Source of the DNA: Devosia chinhatensis
Lineage (GTDB): Bacteria > Pseudomonadota > Alphaproteobacteria > Rhizobiales > Devosiaceae
Direction of reading: 5' to 3'
Assembly (NCBI RefSeq): GCF_000969445.1
Contig: NZ_JZEY01000061.1
Coordinates: 248,001-312,000, forward strand
DNA: 64,000 nucleotides
The translations under genes were made by a program, and so were the position numbers. Positions 35,601-43,996 of the stretch are shown here, in pieces. The notes beneath the pieces are model-generated. The model was given only the letters and a program-made list of their open reading frames with translations. It was not told where the DNA came from and ran no database searches. The first letter of the stretch is position 1, and every line of letters starts with the position of its first letter.

Positions 35601-38364
35601 TATTGGTATTTGTGCCGGATAGCACCAGTGTGCCGGCCCCCGCTTGCGTCAGCGCTTCGCTGCCCGAGATCACGCCGGAGAGGGTGAGCGTGGTACCGGC
35701 GGACGGAGCGAAAGTGCCGGCGCCGTTCAGAAATACGGTGCGGGCAGACGAGAACGTTCCAGTGGTCGCCAGCGTGCCGTTCGTGAAGGAGATGGCGGTG
35801 CCTGTACCGAGGTTGGTTTCGGCGGAGACCTCAAGCGTGCCGTTGGATATCGTAGTGCCTCCGGTATAGTTGTTGCTCCCGGACAAAATAAGCGTGCCGC
35901 CGCCGCCCATTCTGAGAAGGGTACCGGAGAGCACCCCCGACAGCGTGAGCGTGGTGCCTGCGGCTGGCCTGATGAAGCCGTTTGCGAGGTTGACGGCACG
36001 GCCGGAACTAAAGCTCGCCGTAGTGGCGAGGCTGGTGCTGGTCCCACTGATGGTGAGGCTTCCCGAGGTGTCGCCGAGATTAGCGTCGGCGGACACCGCA
36101 AGGGTTCCTGCCGAGACGGTAGTCCCTCCACTATAGGTGTTGTTCCCCGACAGTGTGAGGGTGCCGCCGCCCACCTTGGAGACGACACCGCTGCCGGATA
36201 TGGTGCCGCCAAAGGTGAGGGCATCACTGCGGGAGAAGGTGAGCATCGCGTTGTTCGTGACGTTACCGGTCAAGCTGCCGGTCGCTCCGGCATTCCCGAT
36301 CTGGAGCGTGCCTGACGATATGGTCGTGCCGCCCGAATGGGTGTTGGCGCCCGTGAGGATCAAAGTGCCGGCGCCGCTCTTGGTGAGCCCGCCCGATCCA
36401 GTCATCCCGCTCGAAATGGTCGTCGTCCCCGAAGGACTGATGGTCGCGGCGCCGGTGAGGGAGATGGCGCGCGCAATTGTTATCGAAGAAGTGACCAGCG
36501 TGCCGCCTGCCATGGTCAGGACGCCGCTCGTATTGCCCAGGCGAGATTCTGCGTTGATGCTTACGGTGCCGGAATTGATGGTCGTGCCGCCGGTATAGTC
36601 ATTGACCCCGCCGAGAACCAGGGTCCCGGCCCCTGACATGGTCAGACCGCCGGATCCGCTGATTTTTCCGTTCCATGTCAGGGTGGCACCCGATGCCGGC
36701 GCGAAGGCACCGCCGCTTCCGGACAGGGTGGTGACGCGCGAAGTGGTGAAGGTTCCCGTAACCGCCAGCGTGCCCCCAGAAAGCGTGAGCGACCCGATGC
36801 CTCCAAGGCCGCTGTTCGCCGCGATCTGGAGCGTGCCACCCGCAATGGTGGTGCCGCCAGTATAGGTGTTCGTGCCGGAAAGAATGAGCGTACCGCTGCC
36901 AGTCTTGTTAAGCGCGCCACTGCCCGACAGCACACCGGAAAGCGTCGCGCTATTACCGCTCGTGTCGATGAAAGCCGTCCTGCCTGAACCTATCGTCATC
37001 GCGTTCGACGTGGTCAGGTTTGATCCGACGGCCAGGGTTCCACCGCCGAAAGTGAACGTGCCGGTGCCGCGGATGCCGTCCGTGCCGCCGACCGTCAGCG
37101 TGCCGCCGTTCAGGTTGACCGTGCCGCTGCCCGAGCCGAAGCTCAGATAGCTTGAACCCGAAAGAGTTAGCGATCCACCCGTCAGGTTCAGGGTGCCGGT
37201 TGACCCAGTAACACTGGCGAGCAGGAGCGGCGTTGCGACAGTGGCCGACCCGCCCGAAATATCAAAAGTACCGGTGCCCCCTGCGGCGGCGCCGAAGACG
37301 ATCTGTCCTGAACCGCCAACATTCTGCACGGACAATGTGCCGGCAGAGAGTTCGTATGTCCCTGATCCGCCCGTGCCGTAATTGGACACATCGCTGCCGA
37401 AGCTGATCGGAAACTGCAGCCCAAGGGTCACGCTGGAGCCCGCGCCGTGCTGCCTGATGACGCCGACGCCCTTGGAATCGCCGACATAGAGCTGCCCGCC
37501 GGCAAAGCTGCCGGTTGTCATGGAGAACTGGGCGTTGTCCGAAACGATCAAGGTTCCGGTCGCTGCAGTCCCGGTGCCGCCGCCGCCCGAGGTGCGCGAG
37601 CCGATATAGGCCGTCATGCCCCCCGAGCCGGCATCGAACACGCCATCGCCCGACAGGGTATAGGTGCCCGACCCGCCCTGCGTGCCGAGGTCGAGCGAGC
37701 CAGCGCTGCTGAACCGCACCACCCCGCCGGATTGGGTAATGGCTCCGGTTACGCCGTTCCCTCGCCCTACGGCGAGGCCGCCATAATTCAGGCTTCCCGC
37801 GTTCGCGACATAGAGCAGCTCGCCGGCGGTGATGTTGAGGCTGCCCGTGCCGCCTGTCGTGTTGGTGGCGCCGCCACCCACCCAGATACGCCCGATCGAA
37901 GTCCCGGGAGCGGTGCTGGTATCCGCAAGATTGACCTGGAGGGTGCCGCCGCTGATGTTGAGCGTGCCTGATGAACCGCTGCCATTGCCCAGCTCAATTC
38001 GGCCTGCACTGGTCCCCGAAGTGGTGTCCAAAGTCAGGATCGATCCAGAGAGCAGTGTCAGCGTAGCATCGCCATCCGGATTGCCGACCTGAAAGGGCGA
38101 CGTGTTGAACGTCAGCGATACGAAATCGCCAGCGCCGGGCAGTATCCAGTCCGGCCCGGCGACGAAAGTGCCGCCTCCCTGCGCCGTGATGGTGTCCGGC
38201 TGGCCGCTCGTAATGGTCGCGTCTACCGCCGCCTGCAGGCCGCTCGTGTCCGTGACGATTACGCTGTCGGCAAGAGGGCTGCTCAGTGCGGCAACTTGCA
38301 AAACAGCGGAGAGCACAGCGATGCCCACGCGCAGCCGCGCCGCGTGTCTTCGAACAACACCCAC
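32689..38364 (-). CDS. Autotransporter with PATR passenger repeats and outer-membrane barrel
   Basis: This 1891-residue type Va secreted protein begins with a basic signal peptide (about residues 1-33). The passenger is Gly/Ser/Thr-rich with at least eight passenger-associated transport repeats of the form G-T-L-I-L-S-G-x-N-x-Y-x-G-G-T-T-I-x-x-G-T-L. These build a right-handed beta helix and mark the end that leaves the cell first. The last 270 residues are the beta barrel (W-V-Q-G-Y-G-G-W-D onward) and end in R-L-R-G-E-F with the C-terminal aromatic used by BAM. No protease triad, RGD or other activity is visible. Adhesion or biofilm work is likely. Confidence 0.93.
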   Translation of the reverse strand: MGVVRRHAARLRVGIAVLSAVLQVAALSSPLADSVIVTDTSGLQAAVDATITSGQPDTITAQGGGTFVAGPDWILPGAGDFVSLTFNTSPFQVGNPDGDATLTLLSGSILTLDTTSGTSAGRIELGNGSGSSGTLNISGGTLQVNLADTSTAPGTSIGRIWVGGGATNTTGGTGSLNITAGELLYVANAGSLNYGGLAVGRGNGVTGAITQSGGVVRFSSAGSLDLGTQGGSGTYTLSGDGVFDAGSGGMTAYIGSRTSGGGGTGTAATGTLIVSDNAQFSMTTGSFAGGQLYVGDSKGVGVIRQHGAGSSVTLGLQFPISFGSDVSNYGTGGSGTYELSAGTLSVQNVGGSGQIVFGAAAGGTGTFDISGGSATVATPLLLASVTGSTGTLNLTGGSLTLSGSSYLSFGSGSGTVNLNGGTLTVGGTDGIRGTGTFTFGGGTLAVGSNLTTSNAMTIGSGRTAFIDTSGNSATLSGVLSGSGALNKTGSGTLILSGTNTYTGGTTIAGGTLQIAANSGLGGIGSLTLSGGTLAVTGTFTTSRVTTLSGSGGAFAPASGATLTWNGKISGSGGLTMSGAGTLVLGGVNDYTGGTTINSGTVSINAESRLGNTSGVLTMAGGTLVTSSITIARAISLTGAATISPSGTTTISSGMTGSGGLTKSGAGTLILTGANTHSGGTTISSGTLQIGNAGATGSLTGNVTNNAMLTFSRSDALTFGGTISGSGVVSKVGGGTLTLSGNNTYSGGTTVSAGTLAVSADANLGDTSGSLTISGTSTSLATTASFSSGRAVNLANGFIRPAAGTTLTLSGVLSGTLLRMGGGGTLILSGSNNYTGGTTISNGTLEVSAETNLGTGTAISFTNGTLATTGTFSSARTVFLNGAGTFAPSAGTTLTLSGVISGSEALTQAGAGTLVLSGTNTNTGGTTVSAGTLDVTGSLVGTVDVRDGATLKGSGSIAGVVTVRDGGSLSGTQGAGLTMGGLTLSSGSGLNITLGASAAGGVFTVNGDLTLDGTLNVSKGTDFGAGVYSIIGYTGTLTNNGLALTSLGSGFTGLVQTSQSGIVNLVVDGSDSSIQFWNGVTTEPTQAVEGGDGTWTAGLDNTNWTTMSGTIPLAAQGGFAIFQGTAGTVSVDNDAGDVTATGLQFVTSGYSVTGDALTFTGADPATIRVGDGTAASATMVATISSMLAGTAGIEKTDYGTLVLSGANAYSGGTTISGGTLKIGADSALGATGGGLTIATGVLATTASFTSSRSVSLTGNAAIDTADATTLTLAGVISGDGSLTKAGNGTLILTGNNSFSGTTTISAGTLQIGNGGTTGSLSGNIINNANLVYSRSDAYTVPGSITGSGMLTLSGGGTATFTSSVAADVTLEHTKAVLAQGSSSAVEFVVGNGGVLGGSATIGGLVVNAGGTVAPGYSPGTLTVNGPVTFNTGSVYSVDVMPDGRHDRIIASGDVTISSGARVEIVAGGGLYDRNSRLTILTTTGNRSGTFGGVVSNLAFLLPTLRYDDKNVFLDLVYSGTSIATYAQTRNQASVATAIQALGGGNALFDAMTRLSEDAVAPALDLLSGEIYPSINSLIGQQGSNLRQTIGARLDQDGSGALASAAGSTGPATVSLGQASSSSVWVQGYGGWDQIRGNGNASPLSSTVGGIFVGVDTAITDSLRAGVVGGYSSAQLKVDERSSFGTMASVDLGAYLDAQFGALGLRGGAAYGWHDIDVERRIDFPGFSDQQSAGYGLNALQIFGEAGFRLDFDGYELEPFGGLAYVNVSSGSAIESGGGAAGLSVDIAGQQTVYTTLGTRFATTIDLDGATLTPSLTVGWQHVVGDTAPSATMQSGSNQFTIEGVPAAKDMLILGTGLSLGFSDGLSLDVNYAGRFAEGASQNAVTARLRGEF

Positions 38365-38500
38365 CAGTTCGCCCCACCGCCCTCAAACAACCTTGGCTAC
38401 TGGCTCGTCCTCGAATCCACCAAGATATTAAGATTGCTATGAAAACATCCAATATTTGTAAAGCTAGCGTTCCGTCTGCAGCGTCGATTTTTCTTGGTGG

Positions 38501-38665
38501 CTAAATCAGTTCTTGCTGATTGACGGTCTGCAGCAAATTTCTCACGTGCCAGCCCAGCGCAATCGCTGGCGACAAGTCGTCGTAGAAGGATTTGTTGAGG
38601 GTCGCCCTCGAGGCATTTCCGGAGCGTCTAGAAGCCCGGTCATGACCAGCGGTATCGATTAGACC
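38501..38665 (-). pseudogene. Possible remnant of a gene's 3' end
   Basis: Fifty-five minus-strand codons between two stops read like protein: a basic segment D-R-A-S-R-R-S-G-N-A-S-R-A-T-L, then K-S-F-Y-D-D-L-S-P-A-I-A-L-G-W-H and V-R-N-L-L-Q-T-V-N-Q-Q-E-L-I. There is no start codon or ribosome site. The stop before it is TAG, one change from TGG, and the frame above it again reads plausibly (M-T-G-L-P-K-V-A-F-P-D-Q-S-H). I do not recognise a family. Confidence 0.3.
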
Positions 38666-38754
38666 CTAGTGAGATTGGTCTGGGAAGGCGACCTTGGGCA
38701 AACCGGTCATCCAACTGCGACGCAATTGAACGACCGAAGACTAGATGAGACTGC

Positions 38755-38781
38755 GAAAAGCCGAGGTTTTTCGGGGCTTTG
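38755..38781 (-). terminator. Terminator-like hairpin after tRNA-Met
   Basis: Read on the minus strand, AAAGCC and GGCTTT pair around a twelve-base loop and run into TTTTCG. It lies three bases behind the CCA end of the tRNA. Confidence 0.4.
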
Positions 38782-38783
38782 AA

Positions 38784-38860
38784 TGGTAGCGGAGGAGGGA
38801 TTTGAACCCCCGACACGCGGATTATGATTCCGCTGCTCTAACCAACTGAGCTACTCCGCC
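38784..38860 (-). tRNA. tRNA-Met (CAT), elongator type
   Basis: A 77-base cloverleaf on the minus strand. The acceptor stem GGCGGAG pairs with CTCCGCT (G1-U72 wobble), the D arm has AGCTCAGTTGGTTAGAGC, and the anticodon stem GCGGA/TCCGC frames the loop ATCATAA with anticodon CAT. The T arm is GGGGG-TTCAAAT-CCC-like and CCA is encoded. The G1-U72 pair and the lack of three GC pairs in the anticodon stem argue against the initiator. A CAT tRNA that is later modified for isoleucine is possible but less likely from overall similarity to alphaproteobacterial elongator tRNA-Met. Confidence 0.93.
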
Positions 38861-38940
38861 CCAAGGGCTGCGATCATGCGATCGGTGCGCGCCTTACTAA
38901 GGTTGAGAGACTGGCCCTGTCAAGCGCCTGCTGAGGCGCT

Positions 38941-40383
38941 TCAGGTTTTTTCCAGGCCCGCCATGAAATCCCGCACCAGGACGAGGTCCGCCTCGAACTT
39001 TTCGCGCTCCCGCGCCCGACTTTCCGGGTCCGGAATGCGCAGCAGGTAGGAAGGGTGATTGGTGATAAAAAGCGTTGAGCCATCAGGCATTTGCAGGGGT
39101 TGGCCGCGCATCTTGCCAATGGTGACGCTGGCCTTTCCGAGAAGGCTTTGGGCGGCCGTGGCGCCAAGAGCCACGATAACTTTGGGCCGGACAAATCCGA
39201 TTTCAAGCCCAAGCCAGAACTTGCAGGCCTGAACCTCCCCGCCATCGGGCCTCTGGTGAATGCGCCTCTTGCCGCGGGGCTCGAACTTGAAATGCTTGAC
39301 GGCGTTGGTGACATAGACCTTCTTGCGGTCGATACCCACCTTTTCGATAACTTGATCAAGTACTTGGCCGGCGGGACCGACAAAGGGCCGACCCTGCAGA
39401 TCCTCCTGGTCACCGGGCTGCTCACCGACGAACATGACGTCTGCCATTTCGGGGCCTTCGCCGAAAACGACCTGGGTGGCATGCTCGTAGAGCGGGCAAC
39501 GCCGGCAGCTTTGAACGGCCGCTTTGGCGTCGTTAAGCGACTGAATTTGTTCGATTTCTTCTGGAATTTCCACCTTTCGGCGCAGGTGCCGGGCCGGCGG
39601 CTGGGTGGCGGCGCGCTCGATCATGTCCTGCTCCATGGTCCTGGCATTGCGGATCAAGGGGGCAATGGCGGCGGCCTCGGGGAGGTTGCGCCAATATTTG
39701 ACCGGCATTTCGCTTTTCATCATCGAAACCTTGAGCCGCGCCGGATTGAAGATCGAGACGTAATAGGTTTTCCAGTCTTCCTCGACCGCGTCTTCAGCGG
39801 GGACGTCACTCTTACGACCGCCGGGACCAAAGCTTAGATTTTCCGTGTCCCACCAGGCACTTGCATAGGGCGTCACGATGCCCCAATGCATGCCGGCGAA
39901 GCGTCGGGCGAAGAAGGGTGCGGTGGCTTCGAGCGTGAAATGATCGGGCTCGAACCAGGCGACAAACCGCTCCTGGCCGGCCTCGTCCAGCACCTGCCGG
40001 AAGCGGACGAAGGCCTTCATCTTGTGACTGTCGCGACGCACTGCAGAGGCCATTTTCGCTAACAGACTGTTAACCCTGTCCGTCGCATCAGCCAGCAAAC
40101 GGCTATCAGACTGTGAACGCCAGAGCACATCATAGAGCAGCGCGAAGCGTTGTGGCTCTGAGTGCTGGATCACCTGCCCGGCAAGCTCGATGAAAGCACG
40201 CGGCACCGACCCGACCACACCCTGAGGCGCAGCCGGTAGTTCGTCGGAGCCGAACAATTCACCGCCGCTGTCACCGTATTGCCAGACGATGTCCTCGGGC
40301 GCGATGTGGGCCATGAGCAGACGCCGGGCCTGATCGCGCCATTCGGCAGGATCATTGGGGCGTTCGAGCCGGACGCGATACAT
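38941..40383 (-). CDS. DUF4130 (TIGR03915)-UdgX fusion, uracil-DNA binding repair protein
   Basis: This 480-residue two-domain protein has residues about 1-240 of the TIGR03915/DUF4130 type (unknown role) and about 270-480 a family 4-like uracil-DNA glycosylase. Seen are C293-x2-C296 and a third Cys after the loop (likely iron-sulfur ligands), motif [10 protein letters not shown] at 320-328, and motif B N-H-P-S with H443. The loop K-R-R-I-H ends at H376 and is specific to UdgX, which traps uracil DNA by a covalent bond through that His. The fourth iron-sulfur Cys of classic family 4 enzymes (K-C before the loop) is K-H here. It overlaps the upstream radical SAM gene by one base. Confidence 0.92.
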   Translation of the reverse strand: MYRVRLERPNDPAEWRDQARRLLMAHIAPEDIVWQYGDSGGELFGSDELPAAPQGVVGSVPRAFIELAGQVIQHSEPQRFALLYDVLWRSQSDSRLLADATDRVNSLLAKMASAVRRDSHKMKAFVRFRQVLDEAGQERFVAWFEPDHFTLEATAPFFARRFAGMHWGIVTPYASAWWDTENLSFGPGGRKSDVPAEDAVEEDWKTYYVSIFNPARLKVSMMKSEMPVKYWRNLPEAAAIAPLIRNARTMEQDMIERAATQPPARHLRRKVEIPEEIEQIQSLNDAKAAVQSCRRCPLYEHATQVVFGEGPEMADVMFVGEQPGDQEDLQGRPFVGPAGQVLDQVIEKVGIDRKKVYVTNAVKHFKFEPRGKRRIHQRPDGGEVQACKFWLGLEIGFVRPKVIVALGATAAQSLLGKASVTIGKMRGQPLQMPDGSTLFITNHPSYLLRIPDPESRAREREKFEADLVLVRDFMAGLEKT

Positions 40384-41618
40384 TAAAACAGGCTCAGCTG
40401 TTCGGGCGGCGGCGCCAGCTTCTGGCGCAGGCGTGCATCGTCGGTCAGCCCACCCGGCGACCAGTCAGCGGCGGCGATGAACGGCCGCACCTTGTCGATG
40501 GAGGCAGTGAGACGCGCAACGTCGTCCAGCCGCAGGCGGTGATGGCGGCGCGAGGCGATGATGCGGTTGACCGCGTTGATGCCCAGGCCCGGCACCCGCA
40601 GCAGGACTTCCCGCTCCGCGCGGTTCACGTCGACAGGAAAACTCTGCCGGTTCTTCAGCGCCCAGGCCAGTTTCGGATCGATGACCAGATCAAGATCGCC
40701 ATCCTCGCCGCCCGAGACGATCTCGGGCACGTCGAAGCCATAAAAGCGAATGAGCCAGTCTGCCTGATAGAGACGATGCTCGCGCATCAGCGGCGGGGGC
40801 TTGAGAGGAAGGCGCGATGAGGCATCCGGGATCGGGGAGAAGGCGGAATAATAGACGCGCTTGAGCTGGTAGCCGGAATAGAGCCCCGCGGCACGCGTCA
40901 GGATGGCGGCGTCCTTTGCGCCGTCCGCGCCGACGATCATCTGCGTCGACTGGCCGGCTGGCGCAAAGCGATCCTTCTTGGCCTTGAGCTTTTTTTCCGG
41001 CGCGGCTTCGTCGAGCTTGCCGCGCAGCCGAGCCATAGCCGTGCGAATTTCGGACGGACGCTTTTCCGGTGCGAATTGCTCCAGTGCGCCATCGGTCGGC
41101 AATTCGATATTGGTGGAGAGCCGATCGGCCCAGCGCCCAGCTTCAAGGAGAAGCTCGGGCGCGGCGTTGGGAATGACCTTGAGATGGATATAGCCGGCAA
41201 AGAGGTGGTCTTCGCGAAGGGTACGGGCGACCCGCACCATTTCCTCCATCGTATGGTCGGGAGACTTGATGATGCCCGAAGACAGAAACAGGCCCTCGAT
41301 ATAATTGCGCCGGTAGAAATCGAGCGTCAGCCGGACTACCTCGTCTACCGAAAAGCGGGCGCGTTGCACATTGGACGATGAGCGATTGATGCAATAGGCG
41401 CAGTCATAGATGCAGAAATTGGTCAGCAGCAGCTTGAGCAGGCTGATGCAGCGGCCATCGGGGGCGTAGGAATGACAGATGCCGCTCCCCTCGGTTGATC
41501 CGACGCCCTTCGTGGCCGATGAATTGCGTTTCTCGCTGCCGCTTGAGGCGCAGGACGCATCATATTTGGCGGCATCGGCCAGAATGGCCAGCTTGCGGGT
41601 CAGGGACAGGGCAACCAT
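40383..41618 (-). CDS. Putative DNA modification/repair radical SAM protein (TIGR03916)
   Basis: This 411-residue enzyme carries the radical SAM cluster motif C69-I-Y-D-C73-A-Y-C76, with Asn-Arg next. It opens K-L-A-I-L-A-D-A-A-K-Y-D-A-S-C-A-S-S-G, the family's fixed N-terminus. A C-terminal helix-hairpin-helix (V-P-G-L-G-I-N-A-V-N-R-I-I) suggests DNA binding. It is always found with TIGR03915 proteins; here that partner is fused to UdgX and overlaps by one base. The ATG at 41618 is preferred: AAGGA lies eight bases upstream, whereas the ATG at 41627 abuts it. The lesion it treats is not known to me. Confidence 0.9.
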   Translation of the reverse strand: MVALSLTRKLAILADAAKYDASCASSGSEKRNSSATKGVGSTEGSGICHSYAPDGRCISLLKLLLTNFCIYDCAYCINRSSSNVQRARFSVDEVVRLTLDFYRRNYIEGLFLSSGIIKSPDHTMEEMVRVARTLREDHLFAGYIHLKVIPNAAPELLLEAGRWADRLSTNIELPTDGALEQFAPEKRPSEIRTAMARLRGKLDEAAPEKKLKAKKDRFAPAGQSTQMIVGADGAKDAAILTRAAGLYSGYQLKRVYYSAFSPIPDASSRLPLKPPPLMREHRLYQADWLIRFYGFDVPEIVSGGEDGDLDLVIDPKLAWALKNRQSFPVDVNRAEREVLLRVPGLGINAVNRIIASRRHHRLRLDDVARLTASIDKVRPFIAAADWSPGGLTDDARLRQKLAPPPEQLSLF

Positions 41619-41722
41619 ATCGTTCATCCTTTGTTCTGGATGAATAGCTGGTATGGTCGGCCGGCGCATGTCAAAAAGACATGCCTCGGCTTTTTGTGAA
41701 CGGCCAGAAGGGGGACGCCAGG

Positions 41723-42070
41723 ATGAGCCATCGGATCTATTCGACCTCGGTTGCCAGCGTCTATCCGCTCTATGTGCAAAAGGCGCAGCGCAAGGGGCGC
41801 AGCAAGGCGGAAGTGGACAGAATTTTCCACTGGCTGACGGGGCACGACGCGGAGAGCCTGGCTGCCGAACTGGCGACCGGCGTGACCTTTGAGGATTTCT
41901 TTATCCGGGCCCCTGCCCTCAATCCTGACCGTCGATTGATCAGGGGTGTGGTCTGCGGCGTGCGGGTCGAAGAGATCGAGGAGGATGTGATGCGCGAGAT
42001 CCGCTATCTCGATAAACTCATCGACGAACTGGCCAAGGGCAAGGCGATGGACAAGATCCTGCGCGCCTGA
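41723..42070 (+). CDS. DUF2200 family protein
   Basis: This small cytoplasmic protein of 115 residues begins [20 protein letters not shown] and has the family's K-G-R-S-K-A-E-V-D and [13 protein letters not shown] segments. The family is widespread in bacteria with no known biochemical role; it often stands near unrelated stress genes. It is divergent from the radical SAM gene across about 100 bases. The earlier ATG at 41681 is not used because it lies upstream of the only GG-rich site. Confidence 0.85.
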   Translation: MSHRIYSTSVASVYPLYVQKAQRKGRSKAEVDRIFHWLTGHDAESLAAELATGVTFEDFFIRAPALNPDRRLIRGVVCGVRVEEIEEDVMREIRYLDKLIDELAKGKAMDKILRA

Positions 42071-42094
42071 TCGTCCGTCCACAGGAGTTAAACG

Positions 42095-42442
42095 ATGATC
42101 GACCTCGACCGATTGCCGAAAGAAGGCCCGATTACCCTGATCGCGACCTTTACCGCCCGACCCGGCCAAGCAGAGCAGGTCGCGACCCTATTGGCCGGCC
42201 TGGCGGAAAATGTGCGGCGCGAATCGGGCAATCTGGCCTTTGACTGCTATCGGCGGCACGACGATGAGCACGCCTTCGTGGTCTATGAGATCTACCAGGA
42301 TCGCGCCGCTTTTGCCGAGCATGTCGGTGCCGAGTACGGCGCCACCTTCAACGCGGCACTCAACGAATTGATCGTCGAACCGCATTCCATGCTGACTTTT
42401 CTCGGACCGCTGGCCGCACCTGATATCGAAGCTGTTCAATAA
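42095..42442 (+). CDS. Antibiotic biosynthesis monooxygenase-domain protein (YgiN-like)
   Basis: This 115-residue protein is a single ferredoxin-like ABM domain. It starts with the edge strand P-I-T-L-I-A-T-F-T-A-R-P-G-Q and has E-S-G-N-L-A-F-D-C-Y-R-R-H-D-D, then F-V-V-Y-E-I-Y-Q-D-R-A-A-F-A-E-H. Such dimers oxidise quinols or act as heme-handling or detoxifying enzymes. An AGGAG lies eight bases before the ATG. It follows DUF2200 by 24 bases and is probably cotranscribed. Confidence 0.88.
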   Translation: MIDLDRLPKEGPITLIATFTARPGQAEQVATLLAGLAENVRRESGNLAFDCYRRHDDEHAFVVYEIYQDRAAFAEHVGAEYGATFNAALNELIVEPHSMLTFLGPLAAPDIEAVQ

Positions 42443-42545
42443 TCGGTACCAATCCGTTGCGATTGGCTGACTTTGCAACGATGACAGGTGACCATACATT
42501 CCGTCTCGAACACGGCGCATCGGCGTCGCATGAGGAGACATGCAC

Positions 42546-43496
42546 ATGACACTCGAACTTGGCGGCATCCACCACCTGACGGCCGTGACCGCAGATGCGC
42601 CGCGCAATCTCAAATTCTACACCAAGACGCTCGGCATGCGCCTGATCAAGAAGACGGTGAACCAGGACGATACGTCAGCCTATCACCTCTTTTATGGAGA
42701 TGGCGTCGCCTCGCCCGGCGCCGACCTGACCTTCTTTGATTTTCCCACTCTGCGCGAGCAGCGCGGCAACCACACCGTTGGCCGCACCGGGCTGCGCGTC
42801 GACAGCGAGGAGACGCTGAACTGGTGGAAGGAGCATCTTGAGGCCAATCAGGTCTCGACCTCCGGCATCAAGGATCGGTTCGGTCACCTTTCGATGGATT
42901 TTGAGGATTTCGAAGGCCAGCGCTTCCGCATGGTGATCGACGAGCACAATAAGGTCGTGCCCTGGGCCAAGTCGCCCGTGCCGGCCGAACGGCAGATCAT
43001 CGGGCTTGGGCCCATCACCCTGTCCGTGCCCAAGCTCGAACCCACCGACGCCATGCTGACCCGCGTGATGAATATGCGGCAGGTGCGCAAATATGCTGCG
43101 CGCGAACGCAATGCCGAGGTCTTCGTCTATGAAATGGGCCCCGGCGGTCCGGGCGCCGAACTGCATGTCTCTGTCGATCCGAGCCTGCCCAATGCGCGGC
43201 CCGGTGCCGGTGGCGTCCATCACGTCGCTTTCCGCACCCCCAACCAGGAAACGCTGCGGGAATGGATCAGCCACGTCAATTCGTTTGGCATCCGCTCGTC
43301 GGGTGAGGTGGAGCGGTTCTATTTCACTTCGCTCTATTTCCGCGAGCCCAACGGCATCCTGTTCGAATTGGCGACCGACGTTCCCGGCTTTGCCGCCGAC
43401 GAACCTATGGAAAGCCTGGGCGAACGCCTGTCGCTGCCGCCCTTCCTCGAAGGGCACCGCGCCCAGATCGAAGCCGGCCTCAAGCCGCTCGAATAA
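42546..43496 (+). CDS. VOC-family ring-cleaving dioxygenase (glyoxalase-like)
   Basis: This 316-residue protein is built of paired VOC beta-alpha-beta modules. L-G-G-I-H-H-L-T-A-V-T carries the first metal His, G-G-V-H-H-V-A-F-R-T-P the second, and Y-F-R-E-P-N-G-I-L-F-E-L-A-T-D the Glu of the 2-His-1-Glu iron site. It resembles MhqO/LinE-like hydroquinone dioxygenases and their many uncharacterised homologues. The start is ATG 42546, eight bases after GAGGAG; the ATG at 42540 is only two bases from it. Confidence 0.88.
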   Translation: MTLELGGIHHLTAVTADAPRNLKFYTKTLGMRLIKKTVNQDDTSAYHLFYGDGVASPGADLTFFDFPTLREQRGNHTVGRTGLRVDSEETLNWWKEHLEANQVSTSGIKDRFGHLSMDFEDFEGQRFRMVIDEHNKVVPWAKSPVPAERQIIGLGPITLSVPKLEPTDAMLTRVMNMRQVRKYAARERNAEVFVYEMGPGGPGAELHVSVDPSLPNARPGAGGVHHVAFRTPNQETLREWISHVNSFGIRSSGEVERFYFTSLYFREPNGILFELATDVPGFAADEPMESLGERLSLPPFLEGHRAQIEAGLKPLE

Positions 43497-43528
43497 CGCG
43501 TCTCGTTCGGCATCGTCGAAAACCCTGG

Positions 43529-43560
43529 AGCGGCTCCCTTGTCACGAGGGAGCCGCTTTG
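43529..43560. terminator. Bidirectional terminator
   Basis: AGCGGCTCCCT / AGGGAGCCGCT makes an eleven-base-pair stem with a seven-base loop, followed by TTG on the plus strand. It lies between the stop of the VOC gene and the stop of the convergent 88-codon gene. Confidence 0.65.
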
Positions 43561-43564
43561 CCGT

Positions 43565-43831
43565 TCAGTTCCGGCCGAGGCGCTGCTTCATCAACTCGGC
43601 TTCGCGCTGGCCGAGCTCGAAGGCTTTCTGCCGGATCCAGTCATTGGCGCTGGTCTCACCGTCGCGGGCCAGACGCCGATTGTACTCGGGCACCAGCGCC
43701 TCCACGGCCCGGCGGATACGGGCCTCCGCTTCGGCATCGAGCGTAATCTCCTGAGCAGGGATTGGCTGCGCCATGACGGATGGCATGGAGAGGGTGAGGG
43801 TCAGCAGGGTGGCGGCGAGAATTTTGCGCAT
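43565..43831 (-). CDS. Small secreted protein, unknown
   Basis: This 88-residue protein has a clear signal peptide (M-R-K-I-L-A-A-T-L-L-T-L-T-L-S, cleavage near V-M-A-Q). The mature chain is short and helical with many charged residues (E-A-E-A-R-I-R-R-A-V-E-A-L) and ends Q-R-L-G-R-N. No family is recognised. Monocistronic, between a terminator and a palindromic repeat. Confidence 0.7.
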   Translation of the reverse strand: MRKILAATLLTLTLSMPSVMAQPIPAQEITLDAEAEARIRRAVEALVPEYNRRLARDGETSANDWIRQKAFELGQREAELMKQRLGRN

Positions 43832-43910
43832 CGTGACATCCTTTTCTTGCTGCTGATAGGACGGATGGAGTGCCGCGGACCTTGGTGGGATGCGGCGGAT
43901 TTGGGGGAAG

Positions 43911-43988
43911 GCCCCCTCACCCGGCCTGCGGCCTCCTTCACCTCTCTCTTGGGGAAGAGGTCGCCGCGAAGCGGCGGTTGAGGGGAGA
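43911..43988. repeat. Multi-armed palindromic intergenic element
   Basis: The outer arms CCCCTCA (43913-43919) and TGAGGGG (43979-43985) pair. Inside are three small hairpins: GGCC-TGC-GGCC, CTCTT-GGGG-AAGAG and GCCGC-GAA-GCGGC. This cruciform layout is like the short palindromic repeats scattered between genes in Hyphomicrobiales. It stands between the small secreted protein and the VWA gene. Only one copy is in this window. Confidence 0.55.
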
Positions 43989-43996
43989 TTTCCGCC

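Larger units (their letters stand above)
38365..38783. other. 419-base region between autotransporter and tRNA-Met
   Basis: No intact gene. It includes the autotransporter leader (AT-rich around 38420-38470), a possible decayed coding remnant on the minus strand at 38501-38665, and a terminator-like hairpin at 38755-38781 behind the tRNA. Composition in the remnant part is similar to genes nearby. Confidence 0.4.

Noticed and set aside
34000..37400. Regular short repeats that might look like a CRISPR array or satellite
   Set aside because: They are in frame inside the autotransporter passenger, diverged at DNA level, and code PATR and beta-helix motifs; no constant repeat with unique spacers.
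38784..38860. tRNA-Met as an integration site of a genomic island
   Set aside because: No integrase, no repeat of the tRNA 3' end and no change of gene style on either side was seen; the nearby remnant alone is not enough.
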